Part shown: positions 14,647 to 22,502 of the stretch, piece after piece
Layout of the letters: the number at the start of each line of letters is the position of its first letter
Numbering within the stretch: the first letter of the stretch is position 1
DNA from: Sulfurovum xiamenensis
Lineage (GTDB): Bacteria > Campylobacterota > Campylobacteria > Campylobacterales > Sulfurovaceae
Assembly: GCF_030347995.1 (NCBI RefSeq)
Contig: NZ_JAQIBC010000010.1
Coordinates: forward strand, 1 to 64,000
Reading direction: 5' to 3'
Length of the DNA stretch: 64,000 nucleotides
Translations under genes and position numbers: made by a program
The notes under the pieces: generated by a model
What the model saw: only the letters and a program-made list of their open reading frames with translations
The model's database searches: none
Told to the model about the DNA's origin: nothing

Positions 14647-15079
14647 TTGCTTTATTCTCTCTATCTGAGTTTCAAGTTCTTTCTTGCTCTCACATTCCCA
14701 GATGGTAAGAACCTTCCATCCAAGTTCTTCAAGGTCCTCTCTTTTTTTCTTATCTCGAGCAACGTTCTTATTGAACTTCTCGGTCCAAAAATCTAAATTA
14801 GTTTTAGGAAATGATGGATTACAAATAGGGCATCTATGCCAAAAACAACCATTGACGAATATCGCTATCTTTTTCCCAGGAAATGCAATATCTGGTCTAC
14901 CAGGAGCTATTCTTCCAGTGTAATCTGTAGCCCTTGATTCCATTATGCCAAAGAGCTTTCCTTAACAATAATTCTGGTTTTGTATTCTTTACTTTGTTCG
15001 CACTCATAATTTTAGATGTCTGTTCATTTTCTGGAATCGGAGCGCGACCATCTCTGCAATACTTTTTATTAGGATTCAT
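14638..15079 (-). pseudogene. vsr: frameshifted second vsr gene
   Basis: Two frames together give a complete Vsr close to the intact copy at 10874. The first part (from 15079) reads NKKYCRDGRAPIPENEQTSK through GYRLHWKN, and the second part reads APGRPDIAFPGKK through IWECESKKELETQ. Lined up with the intact gene, the break is one extra base near 14909-14914 (GAAGAATAGC against GAAGAAAGC), which leads to an early stop just before the catalytic Asp. It is either a true inactivated paralogue or a sequencing error; the neighbouring intact copy makes loss tolerable. Confidence 0.85.
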
Positions 15080-15486
15080 TCGAGTATAATAACATAATAC
15101 TATAGTCTAATTAGTTTATGGTGAGGAGATTATAAAATCTAATAATATAGTACAATAAATCTACAATTATAAGCCAATGAAAAATGATGATGAAAAAGCT
15201 TTTAATCATAAATAGATAATTATTTTAAATTACAAATATAAAAGTTAATAAAATAGGTTCTTTAAACTGTAATTACAAAAAGAAGACTATTCAAAACTTG
15301 TAAATTGGTAATATTTCCTTGATACTTACTAAAAATAAGTACGATATAAAATAAATTTTGTATTAGATAAAGTATTTGGAAGTAAAATAAAATCATTAAA
15401 TTAGACATAAAAAAGTGTTTGAGTAGATTATGGTATGTTAAAACCAAAGAAGAAATCAAAAACACCTATTAATACCAAGGAAAATT
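15080..15486. other. AT-rich spacer between vsr pseudogene and Septu genes
   Basis: This 407-base stretch is very AT-rich with no supported gene. A 67-codon open frame on the minus strand (15262-15465) has a low-complexity content and no ribosome binding site. The promoter of the ptuA-like gene is presumably in the right part, but no -10 stands out. Confidence 0.5.
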
Positions 15487-16851
15487 GTGGCCCTTATTAA
15501 AGATATTTATTTTGAAGATAAATCTTATAGGTTTGTAACAGACAATTATAAGAATGATATAGATAATACATTTACAGTAATTATTGGAAACAATGGAACA
15601 GGGAAAAGTCGTTTTTTAAGTCATGTGATAAAAGAAGTTTGGAAAAAATCATTTGATAATGGTATGACACTTCTTGATCTTAACATTACTAGGTTTTCTA
15701 AAATTATCGCATTGACATCTAGTCCTTTTGATAAGTTCCCTTCTATTCGGATTTTCAATCGTTATATGAAGAGAAAATATAATGATACAAATATAAACAA
15801 TCAATATAAATATCTAGGGTTAAAAGATGATTTGCACAAATTCATAAATTCTAATGGTCAATTGTTTAAAATAATAGATAGTTTACTTTTCTCAACAAAC
15901 AAATCAAATAATGAATTAAGGAAACTTGCTAAAACATTTAATCTGTTAGGGTATCAACCACAATTACTTTTGGTTTATGAATTCAAAAGTCATTTTAGAA
16001 TTATGAATTTATTTCATCACATGAACACATATGAAGAATTTTTTTCATATATGGAACATTATGAAGGTTCTAGACCCAACAGTCTTATGGATCAACTTAC
16101 GCAGGATAAATCACTATTTTATACTATAAAAGAATCAATTGAACAACTATATGAATTCACTTATAATAGAGAAATGTATTTTGAAATAGATATTTTAGAT
16201 GGTATATTTATTAGAGGCTCTCATGAGCATTATAAACGAATACAAATTCTAAGAGATTTTAATCTTGTTGAGTTTAAAAATTTACATTTATGGAAAACTA
16301 GTCATGATGATAATATCTCAATTAAAGATACAAGTTCAGGTGAACGAGCTTTATTATTAAATATATTAGGCATTGCAAGTGAAATTCAAGATGATACTTT
16401 AATTTGTATTGATGAACCAGAAATAAGTTTACATCCAGAATGGCAAGAAAAATATATGCAATTACTTACTTCAACATTTAAAAATTATCAAGGCTGTCAT
16501 TTTGTTATTGCAACACATTCACCAAAAATAATTTCTGAATTAAGTTTAAAGAATTGCTTTATATTAAGTATGGATAATAATCATGTTTATAGTTCTGAAA
16601 ATTATGCTAAACGTTCTTCAGATTATCAATTAGCAAGACTTTTTAAAACTCCAGGTTCAAGAAATGAATATTTGTTAAAAGAATGTGTGAAAATATTATC
16701 AACTTTAAGTAAAACAAGAACACTATCTGATGAAGATCATAATTCTATTAGGAAATTAATTGAATTACTACCAAAATTAGAGGATGAAGATCCAGTAAAA
16801 GAAATGATTTTAATTATAGAAGAAACATTGGAAAAATTATATAATGATTAG
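15487..16851 (+). CDS. ptuA: Septu ATPase PtuA-like
   Basis: The 454-residue protein is an ABC/SMC-like AAA ATPase: Walker A GNNGTGKS (34-41), signature SSGER (about 282-286), Walker B LICIDEPEISLHPEW (about 306-320) and the H-loop ATHSP (about 341-345). The GTG start has AAGGA 6 bases upstream. It overlaps the following HNH nuclease gene by 8 bases, the arrangement of the Septu anti-phage system, where PtuA oligomers hold PtuB nuclease and release its activity when nucleotide levels drop. A retron-like unit lies downstream. Type I-A retrons also use a PtuAB-type effector, so the pair could be stand-alone or connected. Confidence 0.8.
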   Translation: MALIKDIYFEDKSYRFVTDNYKNDIDNTFTVIIGNNGTGKSRFLSHVIKEVWKKSFDNGMTLLDLNITRFSKIIALTSSPFDKFPSIRIFNRYMKRKYNDTNINNQYKYLGLKDDLHKFINSNGQLFKIIDSLLFSTNKSNNELRKLAKTFNLLGYQPQLLLVYEFKSHFRIMNLFHHMNTYEEFFSYMEHYEGSRPNSLMDQLTQDKSLFYTIKESIEQLYEFTYNREMYFEIDILDGIFIRGSHEHYKRIQILRDFNLVEFKNLHLWKTSHDDNISIKDTSSGERALLLNILGIASEIQDDTLICIDEPEISLHPEWQEKYMQLLTSTFKNYQGCHFVIATHSPKIISELSLKNCFILSMDNNHVYSSENYAKRSSDYQLARLFKTPGSRNEYLLKECVKILSTLSKTRTLSDEDHNSIRKLIELLPKLEDEDPVKEMILIIEETLEKLYND

Positions 16852-17488
16852 TACACCAGTCCAATTTGATGCAAGTGATTTAACACTAATAAATTCGAAA
16901 ATAACTAGTCCTTCCTTTACGTCTAATAATTGGAGCGATAGTGATTTGTCAGACTTAAAAGATAAAATAAAAACTCATTATCTGAAAGTTCAGGGAAATA
17001 AGTGTCCATATTGTCAACAAATAATACGATCAAGCAATGGTCGTTATTGGGATATTGAGCATATAATATCTAGGGCTACTCAGAAAAACTTCATGTTTGA
17101 ACCCCAAAACCTTTGTGTATCCTGTGTTGACTGCAACTCTAGAAAAAGTAATAAAAAAACAACTACTAGTAAAGCAAGTCAAAACTTACCAACCAATACA
17201 AAGCTTTATTTAATCATTCACCCACATTTTGACATTTATGAAGAGCACATAATGACCATTAAAGCAGGATTTTATTATCTTTCTCTAAAACCAAAAGGTG
17301 AAAAGACCATAGAAATATGTGGACTAAATAGGTTTTATGAATTTGCAGAATATAATGATGATGTAGCCGATGATGACCGAATATTTTTGTTGTCAGAAAG
17401 ACTCGTAAAAGAACAAGATCCGAAAAAGAAACTAGCATTACGAAAAGAAATTGCATACTTGGCTTTGTTGTGTAGTATTGAATCTTAG
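16844..17488 (+). CDS. ptuB: Septu HNH endonuclease PtuB-like
   Basis: The 214-residue protein has one HNH nuclease domain: CPYCQQ (about 53-58), the catalytic stretch WDIEHIISRAT (about 65-75), NLCVSCVDCNSRKSNK (about 90-105). The two CxxC pairs bind structural zinc. The C-terminal half is helical and would contact PtuA. The start codon lies inside the end of ptuA. The size and order fit PtuB of Septu. Confidence 0.8.
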   Translation: MISTPVQFDASDLTLINSKITSPSFTSNNWSDSDLSDLKDKIKTHYLKVQGNKCPYCQQIIRSSNGRYWDIEHIISRATQKNFMFEPQNLCVSCVDCNSRKSNKKTTTSKASQNLPTNTKLYLIIHPHFDIYEEHIMTIKAGFYYLSLKPKGEKTIEICGLNRFYEFAEYNDDVADDDRIFLLSERLVKEQDPKKKLALRKEIAYLALLCSIES

Positions 17489-17587
17489 GAATTATAAGAT
17501 GAATATTGAGACAATTATTATTCTTATAAGCCTTAATAAAAGCAAGAGGTTTATTTGTAAAATAAATTAATTTAATTTAAGAGGATT

Positions 17588-19813
17588 ATGGAGTATATGG
17601 CCGTTAAATCTATAAAAATAAAAAACTTGTTATCTTTTGATGAATTGATGATTGATAATTTTGAAGATATAACTTGTATAGTTGGAATGAACAATTCTGG
17701 AAAATCCAACTTACTAAAACTTATTCGATTCTTCTATAATAAACTTGATGGTAAACGAGAGCTACCTCCTACATTAAATTCAAACTATAGCACTTTTGGT
17801 ACAATTACAATAACATATTTAATATCATCAAGAATAAAGAAACAACTTAAAAAACAAGGTAAAAAAAATTTATTTAAGGATAAAAAAAATTCATCAAGTT
17901 TCTGGACGTATATTGATGATATCAATCACGACACATTTTATGATCTAACTTTAAAAATACATTCGAATGATTTAGTTGAATGGTCAATTGTAGATTACGA
18001 GATTTTATATACGATTCGATATTTATTTCCATTTTTTGATATAGAAGCTCGGCACATAGATTTACATAATTGGGATAAGCTTTGGCAAATCGTAAGTAGT
18101 TTAAAGTCATTTAATTTAAAAAAGTTGGAGCAAAGTTTTTTTAGTCAAAAGAATACAGAATATACTAATTATCTTAATATACTTAACTCAACTATAGAAA
18201 CTACAAAATATACATATAAAGAGAAGGTGTTAGCCTATATTAAAATAGGACTTGAAGGAGATAAGTTTTTAATTGAAAATCAAAATCTAGAAACGCAATC
18301 TGATGGAACAAATGCCCATAAGTTCATAGAGTTATCTTTAAAATTATTTATTTTATTAACTAGAAGAGAATACATTACACCAATTATTTATATCGATGAA
18401 CCAGAGCTTGGGTTACACCCAAAACGGAATGAAGAACTAATAGAAAATATTTATAAAATATATAATGATAATAAAAGTAAAACTCCATATCCAACAATTA
18501 TTTTTGCCACACACTCACCGAATATCGTAAAACAGACTATAAAACTTTTTAATAGCAATCAACAAATCTTACATTTTTCAAAAAAGAATGACACCCCAAC
18601 CATTGTTCAAAAAATGAATTCGACATATGATGATAGAAGGTTTTTAAATATATTCAGTGATAATGAGGCAAGGTTGTTTTTTAGTAACTTTATCTTTTTT
18701 GTTGAGGGGGAAACAGAATTAGAAATTTTTCAAAATAAAAAAATTATAGAGAAATTCTCAAAATTGAGAAAAATAGATGTCTATGCAACCAATAATGTTG
18801 TGCTTAAGTATATAAACCCTTCTTATGCTAATACAGCCATTCCATATTTGATACTTTATGATGCAGATAAAATATTGGATATTGATTTGGAAAAAAATAA
18901 AATAAATTTAAAGAATGAAGTTGTCAATTTTAATAAGTTAAAGAAAAAATATAATAACTCATATAGAAACTTTAAAAATAAATCTGTTCATAATGATGTC
19001 CTAAAAGCAATAAATACATATTTAAGTATTATTGAAAATCCAAAATTAAAAATTAAAAAAAAGATGTATATAGAGAGCTTTACTTATAATGGTAAAAATT
19101 ATAGCTATAACAACTTGATGGAATATTGTAATGAATATATATTTAAAAGAGAAAATAAATTTTTCACTAGGACAACAATTGAAGAAACATTAATAAATGA
19201 AAAGAGTTTAGATTTATTTAAAAAATGGTTAAAAAATATTTTTATGGAGTCGATTCAAATAAAAGATAATGATAAAAAAGAAAATGATGGCAAAACTATA
19301 AAAACAATACAAAAAATGATGCAAAAGTATCCAAAGGAAGTTAAGTTACCACAAGTTTTCAACATTATTTTTACAACTAAAGAATATTACACAGCCAACA
19401 TTCCTGAAAATGAGAAAAAATTTGCAGAAAAAATTAAAATGAGATATTTTCAATCCATAATGAGATTTATAGATAAGCATTTCAAAAATGACAAAGAGCT
19501 CGTCACACTATTTTTATTAATATTTAATGGAAAGACAGAAACATTAATAAGTAGAGAGAATACAAATTATATGACTTATATTAATGAGGACTATAGAGAT
19601 TTAATAAAAACCATAAGGCTTGAAAAATTTGAAAAACTTGATTATTTGTTCTCTAAAACAAGTGGTTGGGCAACTAGTTTTCTAAATTATGCAATTAATG
19701 AAATTGAAAAAGGTAAAGAAGAAAATGTCTTTAGAAAAGAATTTAAAAAATATTTTGGGGAACTTTATGATATTATTACACTCATTGAAGAAAAACTTAA
19801 GTTTGACAGATAA
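17588..19813 (+). CDS. OLD-family ATPase-TOPRIM nuclease, likely retron effector
   Basis: The 741-residue protein has an N-terminal ABC-type ATPase: Walker A GMNNSGKS (33-40), Walker B IIYIDEPELGLHP (about 267-280), ATHSP. A TOPRIM nuclease domain follows, with FFVEGETELEIF (about 370-381) and LILYDADK (about 421-428), then a long Lys/Asn-rich helical C-terminus. This is the OLD (overcoming lysogenization defect) nuclease plan. OLD-type effectors are found in type I-B retrons such as Retron-Eco8. Here the gene is followed after 150 bases by a reverse transcriptase. Starts at 17588 or 17597 are both possible (AAGAGGA upstream). The gene is extremely AT-rich. Confidence 0.85.
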   Translation: MEYMAVKSIKIKNLLSFDELMIDNFEDITCIVGMNNSGKSNLLKLIRFFYNKLDGKRELPPTLNSNYSTFGTITITYLISSRIKKQLKKQGKKNLFKDKKNSSSFWTYIDDINHDTFYDLTLKIHSNDLVEWSIVDYEILYTIRYLFPFFDIEARHIDLHNWDKLWQIVSSLKSFNLKKLEQSFFSQKNTEYTNYLNILNSTIETTKYTYKEKVLAYIKIGLEGDKFLIENQNLETQSDGTNAHKFIELSLKLFILLTRREYITPIIYIDEPELGLHPKRNEELIENIYKIYNDNKSKTPYPTIIFATHSPNIVKQTIKLFNSNQQILHFSKKNDTPTIVQKMNSTYDDRRFLNIFSDNEARLFFSNFIFFVEGETELEIFQNKKIIEKFSKLRKIDVYATNNVVLKYINPSYANTAIPYLILYDADKILDIDLEKNKINLKNEVVNFNKLKKKYNNSYRNFKNKSVHNDVLKAINTYLSIIENPKLKIKKKMYIESFTYNGKNYSYNNLMEYCNEYIFKRENKFFTRTTIEETLINEKSLDLFKKWLKNIFMESIQIKDNDKKENDGKTIKTIQKMMQKYPKEVKLPQVFNIIFTTKEYYTANIPENEKKFAEKIKMRYFQSIMRFIDKHFKNDKELVTLFLLIFNGKTETLISRENTNYMTYINEDYRDLIKTIRLEKFEKLDYLFSKTSGWATSFLNYAINEIEKGKEENVFRKEFKKYFGELYDIITLIEEKLKFDR

Positions 19814-19829
19814 AGGATTTTATTACTTT

Positions 19830-19960
19830 CGAGTATGGAATTGTATGCTTGACGTACCTAGCCTTCCGATGACTATCTCGCCACTTTACTATACATTAAG
19901 ATGGCAGAAGACTCACACAAGTGTGAGAAGTTGTGCATGGTGTCAGACTAAGGATTTCCG
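19830..19960 (+). ncRNA. candidate retron msr-msd RNA
   Basis: The 150-base space between the OLD-type gene and the reverse transcriptase is distinctly richer in G and C than both neighbours and full of inverted repeats. GCTTGACGTACC (19847-19858) can pair, with small bulges, with GGTGTCAG (19939-19946) as an a1/a2-like stem. TAGC follows a1 directly, where retrons place the branching G. Inside lie GCCACTT/AAGATGGC (about 19880-19905, one bulge) and CTCACA/TGTGAG (19912-19927). Its place just upstream of the RT is the usual one. The exact ends and the msd part are not certain. Confidence 0.45.
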
Positions 19961-19963
19961 ATA

Positions 19964-21061
19964 ATGAATTTACTTCATAAACCATTTTTTAAATCAATTA
20001 TAGTTAATAATAAAGTTCCTGTTATTTCGAAAGAAGAAATTAAAGAATTTTCAATTGGTAAGAACTATTTTTATAAAATAGAAAATAAGAACATTACTTC
20101 TTTACATAAGCAAATAAATAAAATTTTCGTAGAAAAGATTCCATTGAATAATGCCTCAGTAGCTTTTAGAAAAAATCGTTCTTATTTACATTTATTTGAA
20201 CCTCATCGCAATAATTATAATTTTTTACGCTTAGATATAAGATCTTTTTTTCATTCTATTGAAGTGAAATACATAAAAAAAATTTTTAAAAACTATATCG
20301 CAGACGATGAATATATAGATAAAGAAAATACTCAATCACTTTTAGCTGCTTTTATTAATGTAATAACATATGAAGTCCCAGAAAATAGTCAAAATCAAAA
20401 GTTTAAAGGTAAAAGAATTTTACCTATGGGATTTATAACATCTCCAGCTATATCAAATATAATTTTTAGACCATTAGATATTCAAATTCAAAAAATATGT
20501 GCTCAAAGAGGAATAACATATACTCGTTATGCTGATGACATGTTATTTTCATCAGTTAAAAAAAGTGAATATTTATATTCAGATGATTTTATCAAAGAAA
20601 TACGGATTATTCTTAGACAAATGAACTTTAAATTAAATGAACATAAAACAATTAAGTCTAAACATACATTATCTTTAAATGGATATACATTACAGTATTC
20701 AAGTCATACAACAGATGGTATATTTAGTACTGAGGATGTAATTCAGGAAGTACGTCTTTCAAATAAAAAAATAAATATTATTAAGAAAATGGTACACATG
20801 ATCAATACTCAAAAAAAACCATCAGATTATATTTTAAAAAAATTATGTAATTATCAATTAAAGTGGAATGGTGATCCTGAAACACCTGATTTCTTAAAAT
20901 ATAATAATGATCAATTAGTTAACCGATTAACAGGATACCGAGCTTATCTATTATCTATTATACAATTTAATAGAAAATATAATTGTACACAGGAAAAGAC
21001 CATTAAAAAATATCTAGGTATTGTAAAAGATTTAGAGGGGATTATTGGACGAATGCGTTAA
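19964..21061 (+). CDS. retron-type reverse transcriptase
   Basis: The 365-residue protein carries the reverse transcriptase fingers-palm motifs: AFRKNRSYLHLFEPH (67-81), at the position of the retron NAxxH motif; RLDIRSFFHSI (89-99) with catalytic Asp91; LPMGFITSPAISN (153-165); YTRYADDMLFSS (186-197) with the YADD pair; then KTIKSKHTLSLNGYTL in place of the usual VTG motif. The overall plan and length fit retron RTs rather than group II intron or DGR enzymes (no maturase or endonuclease domain). AAGGA lies 10 bases before the ATG. It would make msDNA from the structured spacer directly upstream. Confidence 0.85.
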   Translation: MNLLHKPFFKSIIVNNKVPVISKEEIKEFSIGKNYFYKIENKNITSLHKQINKIFVEKIPLNNASVAFRKNRSYLHLFEPHRNNYNFLRLDIRSFFHSIEVKYIKKIFKNYIADDEYIDKENTQSLLAAFINVITYEVPENSQNQKFKGKRILPMGFITSPAISNIIFRPLDIQIQKICAQRGITYTRYADDMLFSSVKKSEYLYSDDFIKEIRIILRQMNFKLNEHKTIKSKHTLSLNGYTLQYSSHTTDGIFSTEDVIQEVRLSNKKINIIKKMVHMINTQKKPSDYILKKLCNYQLKWNGDPETPDFLKYNNDQLVNRLTGYRAYLLSIIQFNRKYNCTQEKTIKKYLGIVKDLEGIIGRMR

Positions 21062-21076
21062 ATATGACACCTTCCC

Positions 21077-21255
21077 TTATATATTCAGTTGTGTAATATA
21101 TTCTCTAATAGTATCTCCATCTACCAATTCTACAGAATTAGATTCGTAAATTTAATTACTGATGCGGTATATGTGCTATTTGTAATAACCATAGCATGAG
21201 TAGCATTGTCATAAAATGCCTTTGACGCGACAATTTCTTGTACTTGCTTACTTAA
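21077..21255 (-). pseudogene. remnant of an Mrr-type restriction endonuclease (C-terminal part)
   Basis: On the minus strand, two frames together encode QEIVASKAFYDNATHAMVIT, NSTYTASVIKFT and, after a one-base shift near 21141-21147, SNSVELVDGDTIREYITQLN followed by a stop. This is the end of the Mrr catalytic domain, where a TNS.fT..A..FA step is followed by LVDGD. Only about 58 residues remain, with a stop just upstream (21256-21258) and no start codon. It is a decayed defence gene. The rest of 21062-21358 shows nothing else. Confidence 0.7.
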
Positions 21256-21358
21256 TTATAAATACACATTTATGAGTGATTTATAAGAAACTTATATTTA
21301 TAATATATTTAATCAATAGCTAAATAAAAAAAGAAAAATACAGGAGTGTTTATAATAT

Positions 21359-22009
21359 ATGAGTTGTTATATTTGTGGTAAAGAAAATTATTCAGTAGAA
21401 CATGCACCTGCTAAAAGCTTCTTTCCAAAGGGCATGAGAGAGGATTTAATAACAGTTTATTCATGTAAAGAACATAATGAAGATACATCAAAGGATGATG
21501 AATATGTTAGAAATATAATAACCATGTATATAGACAACAATAATACATCGTTTGAACATTTTGAAAACAAAACCTTAAAATCACTTTCAAATAGCCATGC
21601 ATTACACAAAAAAACTATAAAGAATAAACAAACAGTTACTCTCAATGGAGTTGAAACCGCAGCACTTGATATTGATAGAGAAAGATTTGATACTGTTATG
21701 AGAAAAATTGCTTATGCGATATTTCATCATGAATACAATAAAAGATGGTGTCGAAAGCTTCTTGTAGCGACAGATCATTTGAAAACTGACGATATGAAAA
21801 ATGATAAAATAGGCAGTTTAGTAGAAGAAATGAAACGTATACCAGTTTCTTTTTATAAGGGGCAAAACCCTAAGGTTTTTCAATATGCTTTTCTACAAGG
21901 AGCAAAAGATGATTTTGAAGAACATTGCTTAAAAATGAAGTTCTATCAGGGCTTTGAAGTAATTATATTTCCTCATCATGAACATACTGAGCCACAGTTA
22001 AACACATAA
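21359..22009 (+). CDS. HNH-like protein near the right island end
   Basis: The 216-residue protein begins MSCYICGKENYSVEHAPAKS, then TVYSCKEHNEDTSKDDEYVRN: a CxxC pair, an EH pair and a CxxH/N cluster. This is the layout of a zinc-binding HNH nuclease (ICG...EHxPAxS...Cxx.HN). The remaining 150 residues are helical and unassigned. AGGAGTG lies 11 bases before the ATG. It stands alone as the last gene before the attachment site, probably a cargo defence gene. Confidence 0.65.
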   Translation: MSCYICGKENYSVEHAPAKSFFPKGMREDLITVYSCKEHNEDTSKDDEYVRNIITMYIDNNNTSFEHFENKTLKSLSNSHALHKKTIKNKQTVTLNGVETAALDIDRERFDTVMRKIAYAIFHHEYNKRWCRKLLVATDHLKTDDMKNDKIGSLVEEMKRIPVSFYKGQNPKVFQYAFLQGAKDDFEEHCLKMKFYQGFEVIIFPHHEHTEPQLNT

Positions 22010-22037
22010 GTTATTGAAAGAAAATTGTTAAAAGATA

Positions 22038-22054
22038 GTTACCAATAGGTTGCC
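22038..22054. promoter_or_regulatory. putative integrase arm-type site, right end
   Basis: GTTACCAATAGGTTGCC shares the 10-mer ACCAATAGGT with the site at 1381-1390. It lies 77 bases inside the right attachment repeat. The left site lies about 130 bases inside its repeat. Confidence 0.4.
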
Positions 22055-22130
22055 AAAGCATAGAATTATAAAACCTTAAAAAGTATATTAAATGCCTAAA
22101 ATAAGGGATTAGTGAGATTATATAGAGAAT

Positions 22131-22153
22131 AAGTGGCGGACAGTGAGGGATTC
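22131..22153. repeat. right attachment repeat of the island, inside tRNA-Ser
   Basis: Perfect 23-bp copy of 1226-1248. It covers two bases beyond the encoded CCA, the 3' acceptor strand and the 3' side of the T-arm, so integration left the tRNA gene intact. Confidence 0.9.
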
Positions 22154-22224
22154 GAACCCTCGGTACCCTTACGAATACGCATCCTTAGCAGGGATGTGGT
22201 TTCAGCCAACTCACCCAACTGTCC
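22134..22224 (-). tRNA. serX: tRNA-Ser (anticodon GCU)
   Basis: Read on the minus strand it begins GGACAGTTGGGTGAGTTGGC and ends in ACTGTCC, G and encoded CCA. The acceptor stem pairs perfectly (GGACAGT/ACTGTCC). The anticodon arm is CATCC-CTGCTAA-GGATG with anticodon GCT, reading AGC/AGU serine codons. A long variable arm follows, then the T-arm GAGGG-TTCGAAT-CCCTC. The length of 91 nt is right for a class II tRNA. It is the integration site of the island. The symbol is descriptive only. Confidence 0.97.
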
Positions 22225-22379
22225 TTGTGTTTTGTGGATGAGATTATAATAGCATTGGCTTAAATAGAAGCTTAAAATTTTTTAAATTTATATTTTTTCA
22301 CATCGATCAATTATATTTTAGGAAAATCACAAAAAAACTGATTATCATTACATCATAGAATTACCAAACAAGGTTCGAA

Positions 22380-22502
22380 ATGTTAAAAAAACTTACGCCC
22401 CTTCTAGTACTAGCAATGTTTGCTGCAGGTGCCTATTTTATGATGAAAGGTATGGACAATGCTGTCCATATGACCAAATCAAAAAAAGAGATCAAAAAGT
22501 AG
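22380..22502 (+). CDS. small membrane protein, 40 aa
   Basis: The ORF starts with AAGG 7 bases upstream and encodes a single hydrophobic segment ([18 protein letters not shown], residues 5-22) followed by a basic tail ending KSKKEIKK. It is either a short tail-anchored or exported peptide. Its stop overlaps the end of pyrF on the other strand by 11 bases. The compact coding layout and hydrophobic/basic pattern support a real small protein. Confidence 0.5.
   Translation: MLKKLTPLLVLAMFAAGAYFMMKGMDNAVHMTKSKKEIKK

Larger units (their letters stand above)
1226..22153. mobile_element. tRNA-Ser-integrated genomic island carrying phage-like and defence genes
   Basis: The element is framed by a perfect 23-bp direct repeat, one copy being the 3' end of tRNA-Ser(GCU). 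Just inside the left end lies a tyrosine integrase. The interior is visibly more AT-rich than the flanking core genes, especially 15487-21358. Contents: integration and phage-regulation genes (1409-5499), MazG/GIY-YIG-helicase (5952-7967), a poly-G gene (8091), a GATC-type R-M cluster (9756-15079), Septu (15487-17488), a retron-like unit (17588-21061), nuclease remnants and an HNH protein (21077-22009). No structural phage or conjugation genes are visible. A phage satellite or degraded prophage acting as a defence island is inferred. Confidence 0.9.

Noticed and set aside
15262-15465. 67-codon minus-strand ORF in the spacer before ptuA
   Set aside because: Very AT-rich, repetitive Leu/Phe/Ile content, no Shine-Dalgarno and no recognisable motif; probably chance.
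17492-17529. TTATAAGA/TCTTATAA inverted repeat between ptuB and the OLD gene as a terminator
   Set aside because: The stem is all weak pairs with a 22-base loop and no T run, so I do not count it as ending the Septu transcript.
19689-19964. 91-codon frame running from the OLD gene into the spacer before the RT
   Set aside because: It is out of frame with both genes, its first part is a shadow of the OLD gene, and the spacer's inverted repeats fit RNA structure better than coding.
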